NCBI RefSeq assembly: GCF_905475395.1
Contig: NC_058337.1
Location: forward strand, 131,523,960 to 131,587,959
DNA: 64,000 bases
Direction: 5' to 3'
Source: Chrysoperla carnea
Lineage: Eukaryota > Arthropoda > Insecta > Neuroptera > Chrysopidae
How positions within the stretch are numbered: the first letter of the stretch is position 1; the number at the start of each line of letters is the position of its first letter. Of this stretch, positions 50,132-63,960 are shown piece by piece. Both the position numbers and the translations under genes were made by a program. Under the pieces are notes generated by a model. The model saw nothing but the letters and a program-made list of their open reading frames with translations. It made no database searches and was not told the DNA's origin.

Positions 50132-51550
50132 TCACACTATCCAAATATTCCATAAAAAAATATGTTGATGTTTGCTTAATTAATTTGAAACAAATTGTTT
50201 TGACATGTCAATGACGATATCATAAATTTTGTTAAAAAAATGGAAAAATATATTAAATTATTGTTGCTAATAAAACAAAAAGTTCAATATAAAATTTATG
50301 AACTATCTAACGTAGTGACGGGATTCAGTTGCCTAGGGCAACAGGTTCCTTACAATATGATAGCAGTATCAGTGTAGGATTTACAAAATATTTTATCCTA
50401 GGCACTAATTCCTTCCAACGCTTTTTTTGAGGGTGTCACTATGACAGTATCGGTGTGAACGCCATACTGATTTGACTATTGATGGTAGACGAGTCAGTGA
50501 GGTATACATACTGGTTGGCGATATTACAATAATTCTGGTGGATAGCGCTATTCAATACTGTAATATTACTTATACAAACATAGATACTATTGTATCTGTC
50601 TATACCATACCAGCATAGTAGTTAACGCAATACATTTCTTACCGTATAGGTAGGCTCTCGGTAAAACAAAACAAAAAAAAACTAGTCACGCAGGAACTAC
50701 TTGAAATATTGAAAAAGACTATCGGCACGTTTTGTCTTTGAAAAATTGATCAAAGAACCAAAATAATTTTTCATATTGAACAAATTAAAATTTAAGATTC
50801 TCTCTTAAGAGGGATTTTCAATTAAAAGAATTTTAGATTTCCAATATCATTCGAATCGAATAATTTGCAAAGATGCAAACATCAACCCTTAATACTTATT
50901 AAAACGGGAACTAAGAATTTTTGTGAAACATATTTTGGTGGTTTCTGGAATTTTCAACAGACCGTACATCCAATATGATTTATTAATGAAATTTTGTTCG
51001 CATTTATTAACAAAATATGAAAATACTGTAAAAGATGTGACAAAAGTGGAAGTAAAAAAAAATGCCCAAGAAATACGGATAATATTGGTAATCTAGCTTC
51101 CAGTGGCTATTTGCCTCAGGCGAATATTTGGCTACAAAAAGCATTAACTCGTCACATAAATGGAAATACTTAAGTCCGTCACTGTAAATTCATTCAAAAA
51201 TGTATAAGTATTTTTGAAAAAAGTTTATGAAGAAATGATGAAATACAAATGATGATCAAGTCATACTATCTACAACGGAATACCACCTTGCTAGCTCAGC
51301 ATATGCACATGTGTGTAAGTATATTAATAGCTTAACTTATGCAGCTTGTATTGTTTGTAAATAAAACATAAAAAATGCCCTGCAGTTCGTATACATATAT
51401 ACAATATACCAAATACAAAAGCTGATGTAATGGTTTTTAAAATTTAATCAAAATGGAAGGAATTTCTTACTTCCAAAAAAAATTATTTTTAGACTTTAAA
51501 TTAACTGTTAATAATATACATAAATAATTATTGGACAGTTTGCATTTTAA

Positions 51551-51743
51551 TCGGACCCGTAGCCACGTACGGAGCGCTACCTGTACTAACGACTTGTTAG
51601 TCCGTACGCGGCCCCGATATTTTCTCAATCGGAGGCTCAAAAATAAACGTTTTTGAATTATTTGTTGTTGTAAATTAATAATCCTATCCGTTTTTTGTTA
51701 CTTTGTGTCCGTAATACTATAATTAGGTCTGGCTACGGGTCCA
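51551..51743. mobile_element. 193-bp hAT-type MITE
   Basis: Terminal inverted repeats TCGGACCCGTAGCCA and, from the right, TGGACCCGTAGCCA. The 8-bp CATTTTAA flanks both sides (51543-51550 and 51744-51751). The size and target duplication fit a non-autonomous hAT element. The interior has GTACGG words around a small inverted structure and no coding capacity. Confidence 0.8.
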
Positions 51744-52286
51744 CATTTTAAAAATTTTGAAAAGTTTTGAATTTTATTCGAATTATATGCTGACTTTTGT
51801 CAAAAATTGAAAAAGACAACATCGGAAACAAAATTTACTTAACAGCTATAGCTCTGCGAAAAGTCATTGAATTTAGAACCTCAAGCTCCTTTGAAAACTT
51901 GTACCTTCTAATTTTGGAATCTATTACTCAAAAATTTACTATCGCCGCTTTGTAAGGAGGATTGAAAGGATGAGAAAAGTTATCCCTCTAATTTTATCAA
52001 AAGATTAGAAGCGCACAAAAATTTTAAAAATTATTTTACACCAAATTTGCTAAAACTACTCAAATGTTTGTTTGCTTTTCTTGAAAATAAGCTATAAAAT
52101 GTTCCCATACGACCATTTTCACGCTTTTGGATTTAAAATCCTGTATCTTTTAAAATAATCGTCGCCCTGAAATGTGTCTCATATCATTCTAAAACTGCCT
52201 TTTTAACCCCCGAATCAAAACAGGATATTATAAGTTTTACCGCTATGTGTGTCTGTTCTTATAATTTTATTTTAAATTTAATGGCT

Positions 52287-52460
52287 ATGTTTCAAGTGCG
52301 AGTATAGGTTTTCGTACCCGGAACAACTGAAGAATAGGCGATGATTTTCAAAATCGGTTCAGTTTGGAGAAGGCCCTAAAAGGAAAAAAGTAATATAATG
52401 GAGGGATCTTAGATAAGTTTTAAGTGCGAGTTTAGGGTTCCATACTCGAAAAATTAGTCG
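52287..52460. repeat. two diverged repeat units
   Basis: TTTCAAGTGCGAGTATAGG near 52287 and TTTTAAGTGCGAGTTTAGG near 52417 are followed in both by a similar TACCCGGAAC / TACTCGAAAA stretch. The spacing is 130 nt. Confidence 0.4.
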
Positions 52461-54339
52461 GGGGTTTTTTAAATTTCATTTGTTCCATATTTTAGGCCTT
52501 TTACCATCAGGCTTACATTTTGTAAAAAAGGCGGTAAACAATTAAGAAAGAAATTTTAACAATTTAATTCCTAAATATTTGCAATGTAGAAATGATGAAA
52601 TTGGCTTTTGACTGATATTTTTCTGCTTCAAATAAAAATAACGAGACAGGACTCATTTTAAAGATCTTAATTCGCAAGAAATTACTCGAAAGCTCATATA
52701 GAAGATGAGAGACAGGGGGAAACGCTAGGGGGATGCTGATACGTTAAAAAATACACCGTGTAGGTATTAGAAGCCATAATGATCACAACTCTAAAAAGCA
52801 GGCAATAGAATACGTTCAGAAGAGTTTATATACTTTATTTAAATGTTATAATAATTTGTAATTAATTTGCAATTAGATTAAATTATGCATCTAAAATATC
52901 ATTTAGTAAATATAATTATATGGGTAAAAGTATATTTAAATTGTATATATACTTTCTGTATACTTAAATACCTGTTTCGATTGCATCATGTAATTTTATA
53001 TCTAACATTTGTAAATTTTATTATTATAGCTCTAAATAATTATTTACAATTTACAAAAACGTAATTCATGCAAATTTGATTTGATAAAAATGAGGGATAA
53101 TAAAATATATTATAAATTATACTAAATGTACAATATTTAAAGATTTAACTCCCATAAACGTGAAGCTAGCTGTTAGTTCAACATTTTAAATTATAAACCG
53201 TTTCTTTTTTATGAAAAAATTCTACTAGATCGTAGGGGTTTTAAATAGAGAGGAAAAAAATTCATGATTGTTGTTTTAAAAGTGTAGATAACGTGGAAAA
53301 TCTAGTTTAATCACGGTACACGGTGTTTCGTAATTGCTATGGAGGATAGAGATAAGGAGAGCTATCTCTATATATAAAAAGTGTTCAAAAAAAGTAGAAA
53401 ATGAGGGTAGCGCTGCTGTGTAGCAAAAGTGTAAGTTTTAAAAGAAGTACTCAAAGTAAGAAAAGTAAGATAAAGATCTAAACAAGTTGTTAGAGAAGGA
53501 TAGAGAAGTTCACATCAAACACCTTTTGCTACTCGAGCGCCATTCTAGCCACTTGACTTACTGCTATTTTGGGACACTTTTTTGAAGTTAAAAAAGTCTT
53601 TGGAAGTTGATCATTTTTAATTTTGGAAAATTCTTCATTAGGATTAGTAAAATTTGATATTTTAATCGAAAAATTAAAAAAACAGTCAATTATTCGGCTC
53701 CTACGATTCTGAAATAGGTTTTGGATTTTGTGCTAAAATTTTTTTTAAAGAATTTACCACATTTGTCTGGGATTTTCCATATCATAAAAAAGGGGAGTTT
53801 ATCAATAAAGACTTTGAAAGTTCACCGAAATTTACAAGGTCAATAATAATTTGTAAATCCCGATTAGATGTATTTTCTCTGGAAGCTATTTTATCTATAT
53901 TTATATATGCACATGTTTTATCAGTCATGTACTGTATGTTGCATAAACTGATCAAAAAATGAAAGTTAAAACGAAAAAATGAAAGTTTCAATGAAAAATC
54001 ATGAGAAAAGTTTAATTATGGAAGTATAAAAAATTAACAAAATATTCAATGCCAATAAAATCATTCTGCAATCATGTGGTTTTGCAATTGAACTTTTTAG
54101 CATTATTTTACGCATTATTATATTGTGTCTTGTATTCTTTTGGTTTATTTTTTCGAAAAAATATAATAAACTATTGTAATGAAGACAGTTAAAACGAAAG
54201 TACACTTTTGATTATAGACTTAAGCCAATATTAGTGACCGCGGAACAGTTTTTACTTTGAAAAATTGCCTTTTTTACATAGATATATCTTTTATTTGAAG
54301 CAATTTTTCATAAAATCAATAGATTTATCAAAATAATAT

Positions 54340-54440
54340 ACTTTCTTGTTAGAAACATTTTTTACATTTAAACTTTTGTTCTATCTCTAAGCCTTACAAA
54401 CTTGGGGCTAAAATTAGTATACCTTGATATAATACTATAT
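54340..54440 (-). repeat. dispersed repeat family R1, short fragment
   Basis: ACATTTAAACTTTTGTTCTA, TACAAACTTGGGGCTAAA and TAGTATACCTTGATATA match the ends of the R1 family in minus orientation, with the middle deleted. An (AT)n tract follows. Confidence 0.5.
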
Positions 54441-57160
54441 ATATATATATATAAATTTTAAATTCGATTTATTAATAATATACTCGTGTGGAAACATTTG
54501 CAACGTTTTTTATTTAATATTCTGTAAAATCAATAAATCTTCATTAAAAAATTTATATGAATAGTTTAAAAATGCATGAACCGAGCAAATATTCCATTCT
54601 GTAAAGGTTTGTAGATAAACTTTTTATTTGAAATTGCGCTTTAAATTAAATTATTCATAAGAATAAAATGATGAAATTTTACTCTTTAAATTATATTTAA
54701 AATTGTTCCGTATTGATATTTAACAAAATATTGCATGAGGTATCGTTGAACGTGTCGGCAGGTTTTCAAATTTTCTAGTCATTTCTGTCCATATCCTAGA
54801 AGCTCTGTCCTCAAATACGTAAAAGCGTATAAGCTTATGGTATGAGACCTCTTTCTTTCCATATTGATGTTCGGTAGGAATGAAGAACGTCTTGCATCTG
54901 AGAGAATTTGAAAACGTTTATTGTTTAATTATTGGAATAATATCTGGCGCGGTGTTAGAAACGGTAAAACTTTCTGGTAATTATGATTTATATAGAGGGA
55001 CACAAAAAATGATTTTTTATTAATTTTCTTAAAATTAATTTATAATGATCAATTTTTGCAGCTATTTCGGGAATAAATCATTAGAAAACGCCAACGCTTT
55101 CTAATGAACGTTTAAAATTCCTAATTAAACCAAGAGGAAGATACAGGTTACTGACTTCATTGTCCGATATCACCATAGAGATACGTATAAAACTTTGTTT
55201 TGCTAAAAAGAGATGGACAACAATCTTTGAATGCTCATAACTTCTTCATTTTTTTATCAATTTTAATTTTACTATCAAATTTTGCCATGGTATCAAGTCT
55301 AGTTTTACATTTTTATGCGCAATATGGCAAATTCGACCGTATTCATCTGAGTACAGAAGTTACTACAGAGAACTTTTTTCCCTTTTCATCAACTTGTGTT
55401 AACTATTCTCACACAATTGGGAATACAATAATAAAATTTGGATCAATTAGTTTTATCCATTATATATCCTCCCCGATTCTCCCTCATAAATCCACGCTTG
55501 TGATTTTTATGGATTAATATTATTTTCTCGGCAAACAGAATTGTATGAAACTATTTTTCCATTATTTTGAAAGAAAAATAGCTTGAAAAACAAAATGATG
55601 TAAGAAAATTTGCGGTGACGACGATAGAACCAATCATTTTCCGATTATTTTATGTTTTATTTGGATTTGCATGGTAAAAACAATAACTATTTATCAGATA
55701 CTTAGAAAAAAACAATTTGGCAAACTATTTACGTTGCATTTGTGTATTAAATTTTTTAATCTAATCTAGATCTTCTTGGTGCAATGACGTATATTTTGTG
55801 TGATTAATAAGAAAAAATATCTCAGAAAAATATAAATACAATCTTACTGTTTATAAACACTGAACAAAAATATGTTTGCATCTGAGTAATACGTCATATC
55901 AGTGACGAATTATCAGATTAGATTCTAGGAAACCCTTCCTGTTAGCGTTTACAATAATATTATCAAATCAATTGTGAAATCTACAATTTTATAATTCTGT
56001 ATAACACCTATAAAATGATTACATACGAACATTACACTAATAAAGGGATAAAAGAAGTTCCTGAAACTCTAGCTTCGCACGGAAAATGTTTTTTGAGAAA
56101 AATGTTTTAAAATCGGAAAAACTATTTTATTTACAATTTAAAGTGTTATTTTGCTTCCAAAAAAATCAATTATCGTATTCGTTTGATGATTAGATGCGAA
56201 ATTTTTGGGGGATTTACTAAGATCGTATTAAAAACGATTATCCTGGAGCTATTTCTTCAGTGGGAATTGGAGATTCTCATTTTCCCATTGGAGAAAATTT
56301 TTTGCTATCTTTTAATTCTCTTCTTTCTTACAAAAATTTCTGTTAGATTTATTCCCCATTCTAAAACCAAAAACTCCTGTTTCTCCCTCTACTTGAGCCA
56401 AAAAATTCATCGAATTTATTCCTGAATATCATTTTTGCTTCTTTCTCTTTTTTGTTTCTTTTTTGCTTCTTAGCTGTTGCGCTAACTGATTATAGTAATA
56501 CTTGACATAGTTTGAAGCGCCATGATATGATGGTAATTTTAAATTAGAATTGAAATGATAAGGATTAACTTTTAAATGTTCTTTCAATTAAAATTTGATG
56601 ATAAAGTATTTCACCATTTTACATTATTCTTATTATTATGCGTCGTAACCAAAGTTTAACCTAAATATGAAAAAATCTTCACGTGACCTACATAATAATG
56701 TTTAATGTGACTTACTTAGACTACTTAGAGTACATTTAGATAAGAATAAGACACAACTCTGATCAATTTATTATTCATTGTTGAATTTTTATTGTAAAAT
56801 TGTAATTATCAAACGTTATTACAACTTTGTATCAATCACAACATTAATTGTTTAATATTTTATAGACCAGAATCTAGCGCGAAAAATGGACCGTGACTCC
56901 CATCTAAACTCATAACCATTATTGGGATTTCCTAAAACAACAATACTATCCTAGTCTGTTAATTTCCCCCCACGATTACTTCAAGATATTATGATTTGAT
57001 TATTCTGTTTCTGACTGAATATTGAGGATTACATCATTGTGTATGTCTGTTTATCTATATATCTGTTTACTCGGTAACATACCCACAAAGTGAAGGTTTC
57101 AAAATATAGGCAATATTATTACACAAATTACGAAGCTATTGCGTGAAAACTCTTATTTAT

Positions 57161-57440
57161 ACTAATGTTATAAAGAGGAAAGATTTGATTTTTTGTTTGA
57201 CTCCAAAACTACTGGACCGATTTTAAAAATGCATTCCCAAATATAAATCTACATTATCAGCGAGTAACATGAGCTATATTATATTTTAAAAAATTGCGAT
57301 TCCGCACCAAAAAATTAAAAAATATGAAATGGAGAGCAAAAGAGTGCATAAGGGCACGGGAAAAGAAGGCTACAACGCAGTATTCTTTGCTTTTAAAGTT
57401 GAAATTTCCCAGCGAAGCACCATGTAACTGCTATTTAGTA
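57161..57440. repeat. retroelement-like segment
   Basis: TATACTAATGTTATAAAGAG, then CTCCAAAACTACTGGACCGA, then CAGCGAGTAACATGAGCTAT are phrases of common insect retroelement or Helitron-like repeats. No intact frame. Confidence 0.4.
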
Positions 57441-58601
57441 ATATAATGAAAAGATACATAATTTTGTTTCCACACACGGCGCTAAATTCGGTTCTACACA
57501 CATCAAATAGAGCAATTTGTGGCTCTATGGTTTCTCATAAAAATAATTAATAATTTATTTCTTTATCATTTTGATTAAACCTAAAAATTTGTTGAAGATA
57601 TCGATTAAACGAAGAAGCATATAAAATTGCAAGGCAGATACCTACAGCCTATATATTATCAAAATAAATAATTGAGTTTATCGCCCACTCAATATCAAGA
57701 ATAAATTGCAATTTTAACTCCATCTTTTATCATTTTCTAAAAAAATCTATAATAATTAGTAAAGAAGTCTTTTTTAGCGAACTTATATAATTTTTTAGGC
57801 AATTAACGGGTTAATTTTAATTTTAAATCAATTTTTCTTTTTACTTTTTTTGTTTCTAAAATATGTTTTAAAATTAACTATTTTCATTTCCCTGCATTCT
57901 TTGTTTTTAATATAAAAATTTTATTAAAATGATGATAGAGCAATTTATATAAAAAAATTAATTTATCCAATCTGTTTTTCAAAAACAATATCTTTGAAAA
58001 CCTGGGTCTATTTTTGTTCAAAATATCAATATGAGATGGTTTTTTTACGAGGTGGTGAAGAATGAAAATTTAGAATTAACACCATAAAGTTTTATTTGAA
58101 TATCAATTTTTAAAGTTACCGCTAAAATATTAAGGCAAAGCCTACGAGATAAAATACTGACAAGAAAAATTCTTTTCTTATGTAAAAAAGAAGATTTGAG
58201 CTATTGAATAAATATTACAAAATTGTAATTTTAATAAAACTAAAAATAATTCGATCGTATGTATTTATTAAATAAATTAAATATGATAAATATATAAAAT
58301 AATTGCAAATAAATTTAAAATAGGCGGTGCTATAATGTAGTCAAAATAAAATAATAGATGGTAGCATATGTCCAAAATAAATGTAAATAATAGTAAAATA
58401 AATATGCATCAGATAGCAGCATCGAGCACGAACGACAGACGAAGGCATCCGGGAACTTCGCCATATAGACATGGCGGGCATTAACTGTAGTGAATGACGA
58501 CAAATTGATAGAAAAATATTGTTAAAAGAAGTGTTTTTATGGTGAATGTAACTGTTATTAAAACACAGATTAATGTCGTATATTATTGAGGATAGATAAA
58601 A

Positions 58602-58796
58602 ATGCAGAATGTAGCACAAGGAGCCGTCGCAGATAATCAAAAACAGGATCAAGTGAATGGACAGCACGGTGTAATAAAATCGTCTACTCCCCAATCCAAC
58701 ATATCGAGTCCAACAAAATCTGAAACTGAAACATTTTCAGAACAGCCGCGATTTATGTCAGATTCATCGGAAAGTGAAGAGGATAGCGTTTCTGAG
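58602..58796 (+). CDS. first coding exon of an unidentified gene
   Basis: A 195-nt open exon starts at ATG 58602 and ends at a good donor (GAG/GTAGGTG, 58797). Its 65 codons end in phase 0. The peptide is low-complexity and acidic near its end: MQNVAQGAVADNQKQDQVN, a Ser/Pro/Thr-rich middle, then FMSDSSESEEDSVSE, a likely casein kinase II target. Upstream, 58420-58490 is unusually GC-rich for the window, as expected of a promoter or 5' UTR. I do not recognise the family, and no second exon could be placed before 64000. Confidence 0.5.
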
Positions 58797-59783
58797 GTAG
58801 GTGTTTAGTTTTTTTTTAATAAATTAAATTGATATTAATGACGAGCAAGGCCTCGAGGCCCAAGTTTCAATGAACTTGCGAGAGACATCTTGTGGCAGTC
58901 ATGTTTAGCCAACACAATGCCTGTCCTCAGCCCTATTATTTTAATATTTAGTTCAATCCACGTATTAAAATAAAATTTCCAAATTAATTAATAAGGTTTG
59001 TAATTGAATTTTACTTAAAAAAAATGTCAGAACTTTTTATTTAGTAAAAGTACAGTTATGTAAGCATTAAAACGACACACAATGGAATTAAAAGTGAATT
59101 GTACTACAGACATTTGCAAATCATTCTTGATTTTAAATTCATAATAAAATATATTATTATGATTTATTTTCGTTACAATATGGATTTTATTTTGAGTGCT
59201 TTAAAATTTCTAAATTATTGATTATTTTTCGTAATAAAAACTTTGCCATGTGGGTGATTCAGACTACCATCATAACTCTTGTTTTTTTGGCAGTTGTCAC
59301 AGGTGAGAAAGAATGTGTTTTCAAAGTTTTTTTTTTATTGTATGTGTTTTTTTTAATTACCTTCTTTTGTTTCTTTTTAAAAACAAATTGAAATCGGATT
59401 GTGTTTTGTTTCTAAAATGTCTGAAGGCATTTAATGTTTACTTGAGTTTGTATAGTTTAACACAATTTATAGAATTCCATTGGTCTTTTAATTCGTCATT
59501 TATATAAATACTGTTGACATATTTTTGAACTTTGATATAATATGTAATCGTTGAGGTATTTTTTAATTTAGAAAATAATCTTTTCTTAATTTTTTTTTGC
59601 GTGTGTTTCTTCGAAAACTTTCCATTCGATTCATATGTCAGTTTACACTTCTTTAGTGACTAGCTAAAAGTATAACTTTGTAATGGCTCGCGAATGGTAT
59701 CACATAAAATAGATATTTCTAAAATAAAATTATACTTCAATTGTTGACAAATATTTTTTATTTAATTGTTCCTCAACAAACGT

Positions 59784-60122
59784 TTATTTTTTTAAAACAT
59801 CAGGTTGTAAACCATGATCCATGTTATTATCCGCTGTGAAACTATTCAATTCATTTTTGATTTTAAATTTATGAGAAATACAACAAAACCCATCTTTATT
59901 AATTTTTAAATCAAACCAACGACGATGACATACATTACATACTTCAAAATTCAAATTCTTTTGAGCAATCTTAAAATTTTCTGCATACATTTTAAAATTA
60001 ATATCATCTTGGTAAAGATATAATTCTTTTTGATCTTGTTTTCGTCGTTTCCGATCATCACGCATTAATGATCGATTACGATCACGCTCTTTACGACCCG
60101 TCAACGTATGACGTCGTGTCAT
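59784..60122 (-). pseudogene. Helitron-associated N-terminal ORF, truncated
   Basis: The 112-codon frame has a basic, Arg-rich start (MTRRHTLTGRKERDRNRSLM), a CNVCHRRWFD zinc-knuckle-like motif and an NNMDHGLQPDVLKK end. In large insect Helitron replicase-helicase proteins, a similar C-x2-C-x-RWF segment is followed by an NxMDPG motif and then the helicase-like domain. Here the frame stops at that point, so the helicase and Rep parts are missing. A ~36-bp direct repeat (59582-59618 and 60500-60535) brackets it. The assignment is from motif memory; a small captured or domesticated gene is the alternative. Confidence 0.5.
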
Positions 60123-61871
60123 TTTATTGCTTTAATAACAATTAATTAATAACTTTAAAATTAAATAACAATTATAATTAAAATTTTTTCAATAGGTACT
60201 TGTATTAATATCACATAATTTTTTTAGTTATTCTACTTATCACGTTTTTTGTATTTTTCATTATGAAGTTTTTTAATACTTGAAAGAATCTACAGATGGC
60301 CACTCAATTAAAATTAATATTAAATGTAGCCAATTATATACATATTAGTATTAGATGTAGCTCATAGATGATGCCACTGTCTCTGCATATTTATTGATAT
60401 ATACATTGTAATAAATAAAAAATACTATTGTTTTTTATTTATTATTTATATATTTTTTTCTAAAAATAATGATTGATAACACATCTAGACATAAATATAT
60501 TTTCTTAATTTTTTTTGCGTGTGTTTCTTCGAAAATTTTCATTGTCATTGTCATTTTACTCTACATTAGTGATAAAGTGAATTTAGGAAACGGTGTTTTA
60601 AACTTTTAATTAATTAATTAACAAGAAAATCAAGTTTTTTCATATAAATTTTCCATGAAATAAGATTAAATTTCTAAAATGGAATTATTTCAAGTTAAAT
60701 TCCTAATATGATCAATAAAAAGGCTTTGGTTAGATCGAATTAAATTAAGATGAAACACTTAAAGCTAGTTCTCGAAATTTCTACCAAAAGTAAATAAATA
60801 AAATGTCGTTCATTTGGGTGAATGCAATTATTTGTAATCTAGGTCGGTTTGTGTACACATTTTTTTTTTAATATTTTCATAATCAGACACGTGTACGGAA
60901 AAATGAAATATTTATCTAAATCTAACTGAAAATTTGAATGAATATAGGGTGATCTCTTTAAAAAGGTTTCATTAATTAAATGGAAAAGTGATGTCATTTA
61001 AATTGGATGGGTTTTGGATATGTTCGAATTTTGATTATGTAGGAATTTTTATTCATCGATTTACATTGTCAGTTGAGGTTAAATGAAAAAGGTTTTCAGA
61101 TCGATCAGTGAATTAATTTAGGATTTCTATTTATTTCTCGTGTTTTTGTCGTATTTGGGATTAATTGATTTAATTTATCAATTTCCATCCGTTCATACTT
61201 TTAAGATAATTACTGCAAAAAATTATTTCGTAATATTACGACGTTCGTTAAGTCAGCACCTCCGAAAATCGATAAATATATCGAAATAATCTTTTATACA
61301 TACAATATTTGCGTGTTAATTTATAGTTAGGTTCTATAATTCGAAATTTTCTTTGTCTTTGACGTAAAGTTTCGAAAAAATCATCAGTTTTAGGTGATTA
61401 CTGTCGATATATCCTTCTGAATAACTTATTATGTGTCCTGATAAGATTACCGTTAGCTAGTTTTTCCTAATTGATGTTGGTTTTCGAAATGGTTGAAATA
61501 TAAAAATCAAGTAATATTGGCAATAATTACCGGTCTATGGCTAGATTCACACGGTCAATATTTTTGATACAATATCAGTATTGATCGTCCCAGGATTTTG
61601 AAACAATAATGTTGATATAAATTTTGATTTTTGTCCCTATTTCCTGGAACAATTCTTGTATTATAGAAATAACGTATTTTGACTATCAAATAGTCAGTGT
61701 GAAATAAATAATCGTAATTAATCTTATTGTGTATGCTACTCGTTGATAATTTGGTGACGGTCTGCACAATCATCGTTTCATGTAGCTACAATTTATACGG
61801 TTCTAAGTATCTGTCAAATTGTGACATCAGCCAATCACCTTCGACCAGGTGCCTAGAGCTTGGCCAAGGAA

Positions 61872-61930
61872 CATGATCCTTTTAAGCCAATGTAATTTCA
61901 GTATTTTATCTTTGGGCTATAAGGATCATG
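61872..61930. repeat. imperfect hairpin
   Basis: CATGATCCTTTTAAGCC at 61872-61888 pairs with GGCTATAAGGATCATG at 61915-61930, leaving a loop of about 26 nt. Confidence 0.4.
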
Positions 61931-63607
61931 CTCATAGTCCGAATAAGTTAAGTGAAATTTACTGAAGTTTTGGATGTAGCAATGCCACCTTTGCCAATTT
62001 TTACGGTTTACCGGTAAAATTCCACATTTTTTTGGAATTTACTCGAAAACTATGCATTTTAGAGAAAAAATAGTTCAGTCCAAACTTATCAGGCCTAAAA
62101 TTTACGATCGATTTTTCTCATCTTTCATATTTTCTGAAAATCTACATCAATGTATAATTTTCCGTGTTTTTGGAGATTTTTGTGCATTTTAGAGAAAACA
62201 TACTTTGAATAAAAGTTGTTAAGCATAAAATTTCCAACCGATCTGTTTATTTTGACTGTTCCCAATCTTTCGCCTTTTTGAAAAAATCAATATTTAAATA
62301 TAACTTCTAATGAGTTCCATTAGCTTCTAAACTTTGTGATTCACTCAATATATTCAATTCATAAATTGTCATAGTATTTATAAATGGCGTAAATCATAGA
62401 TAAGAATTAAATAGTTGGATAAAACAGCATCCGAATTAAATAATTTCATATTTTTTAATAATAAAAATATACATTTTTACCAGTCTAGTATGCAGTATGT
62501 AGATTTATGCTCAAGGTTTTTAATATAAATACTTTATTATTTAGCATTAGTATCAGTTCACAATGCATGCACATTTTGCATACCTCCATGTACAAACAAA
62601 AAACATGGTTCTGAGATCTCAACCTCTGGTTGTGTTTTCTAGAAATCGAATCGTATATAAATCTGAAAAACAAAGCCACTTTCGAATGATTCAAAAAATA
62701 ATCCCGTATAAAAATAACACACTCGCATTCGAGGGCTTATATTTGCAAAAATATTCGCTGATGTCGAAAAGTTTTCGAAATATATTTTTATTTTTACCCC
62801 GATAATGGCGAGGGCTATGTTTTAGAACGGTAAGAATGTATGTTCGTTGTTCCCTCATGGCTTCTAAACTAGTTATCATAATTTGACTAATGAGGTATCG
62901 TTAAATGCGCCTTGATCGTCCGCTGGTTATAGGCTATGTGACGTCACATTAGATTGAATATGACGTCCTCTAGAGGACATACTCATGAACTAAAAACAAA
63001 TTTTAATTAAACGATATGTTAGGTAACAAATGAAAGGACGTACTTAACACTTCTCAAATATTATTATCACGAAATTATAACCCCAAAATAGTTTAAATAA
63101 AATAAAGTTCAATTTCACAAAAATCCCGGTGACTACACAAAATCACGATCTAGAAAATATTAAATTAAAATTGTCATTACAGTCGGAGGACCTCTTTTCC
63201 GGCCTGTGGAAAATTTATTTTATCGTGTACGCCAAAAAGATTTAAATAAATTTCGAAATTTTAACCTTTGAGGTCTGTGTAGTATATAGAGGTAGTTTGA
63301 CGTTTACTCATTTTTTTTCTTCAAATAGAGTTGATTGATAAACTACTGTCTATGAATAGTTGAGTCTATTTTAATAATAAAATTTTTTTAGTTAAATTGA
63401 AAAATATTTTGTGCGATAATCATATGTGTATTCCAGGAAGTAGCTACTCTATAGTCATTCAGTATTCAACTTTATTTGGAATTTAGTTCAGTGCAATGTT
63501 TGTTAAAACAATGAATAAAGAAAGTGTGTATTTACAAGCTAGCATTTACAGATAATTTTAATTAATAACACGTTAAAATTAATATATTACACATCTAGAG
63601 AAGAAAA

Positions 63608-63692
63608 GTAAAGAATGTGGCAAGTTTCATGTTTATTGTCGCCCGAAACGAAACCGAGATTGATAAACATCAGATCTGACACATTCTTTACT
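63608..63692. repeat. hairpin with GC-rich loop
   Basis: AGTAAAGAATGTG at 63608-63620 is the exact complement of 63680-63692; an inner ATGTTTAT / ATAAACAT pair is also present. The loop holds GCCCGAAACGAAACC. A related CGCCCGAA word recurs near 63749. Confidence 0.45.
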
Positions 63693-63834
63693 TGCTCCCG
63701 AGATTTGTATACTACTTGCCTGCTCGACGGAAGCGGAATTGTGTATTTCGCCCGAAGGGGAGAAATATATTTTGCTAAAATATCAATCTATTAGCTACAG
63801 GAAATGTATAACGTTCTTTTGTTTTGAAACCATC

Positions 63835-63960
63835 TTAGGTTAGATTAGAGGGACTGTCCTGGGATGAGACACACTTAGAACATAGGGTTCGTTGTGATAA
63901 CCAAAAAGTAGGCTAGCCCATCCCCAGCTACTACTCTATGAACCATTAGGGGTTTTTTAG
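63835..63960 (-). repeat. SINE body-like tail (copy 3, diverged)
   Basis: TTAGGTTAGATTAGAGGGAC, then a GACACACTTAGAACATAGGG block and GTTGTGATA parallel the plus-strand order at 391-460 of the first SINE (minus orientation). The tRNA-like head is not seen before the window ends. Confidence 0.45.

Larger units (their letters stand above)
47408..58300. other. gene-poor, repeat-rich interval
   Basis: About 10.9 kb between FMO and the next exon with no supported gene. It contains the hAT-like fragment 48964-49290, the R1 copy 49528-50131, a 193-bp hAT MITE at 51551-51743, two diverged 130-nt repeats near 52287-52460, a partial R1 piece near 54340-54440 and a retroelement-like stretch at 57161-57440. 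Open frames such as 55200-55517 and 53782-53991 are AT-rich and without family features. Confidence 0.5.

Noticed and set aside
55200-55517. 105-codon plus ORF
   Set aside because: AT-driven composition, no splice context or family motifs, and no promoter or poly(A) pattern.
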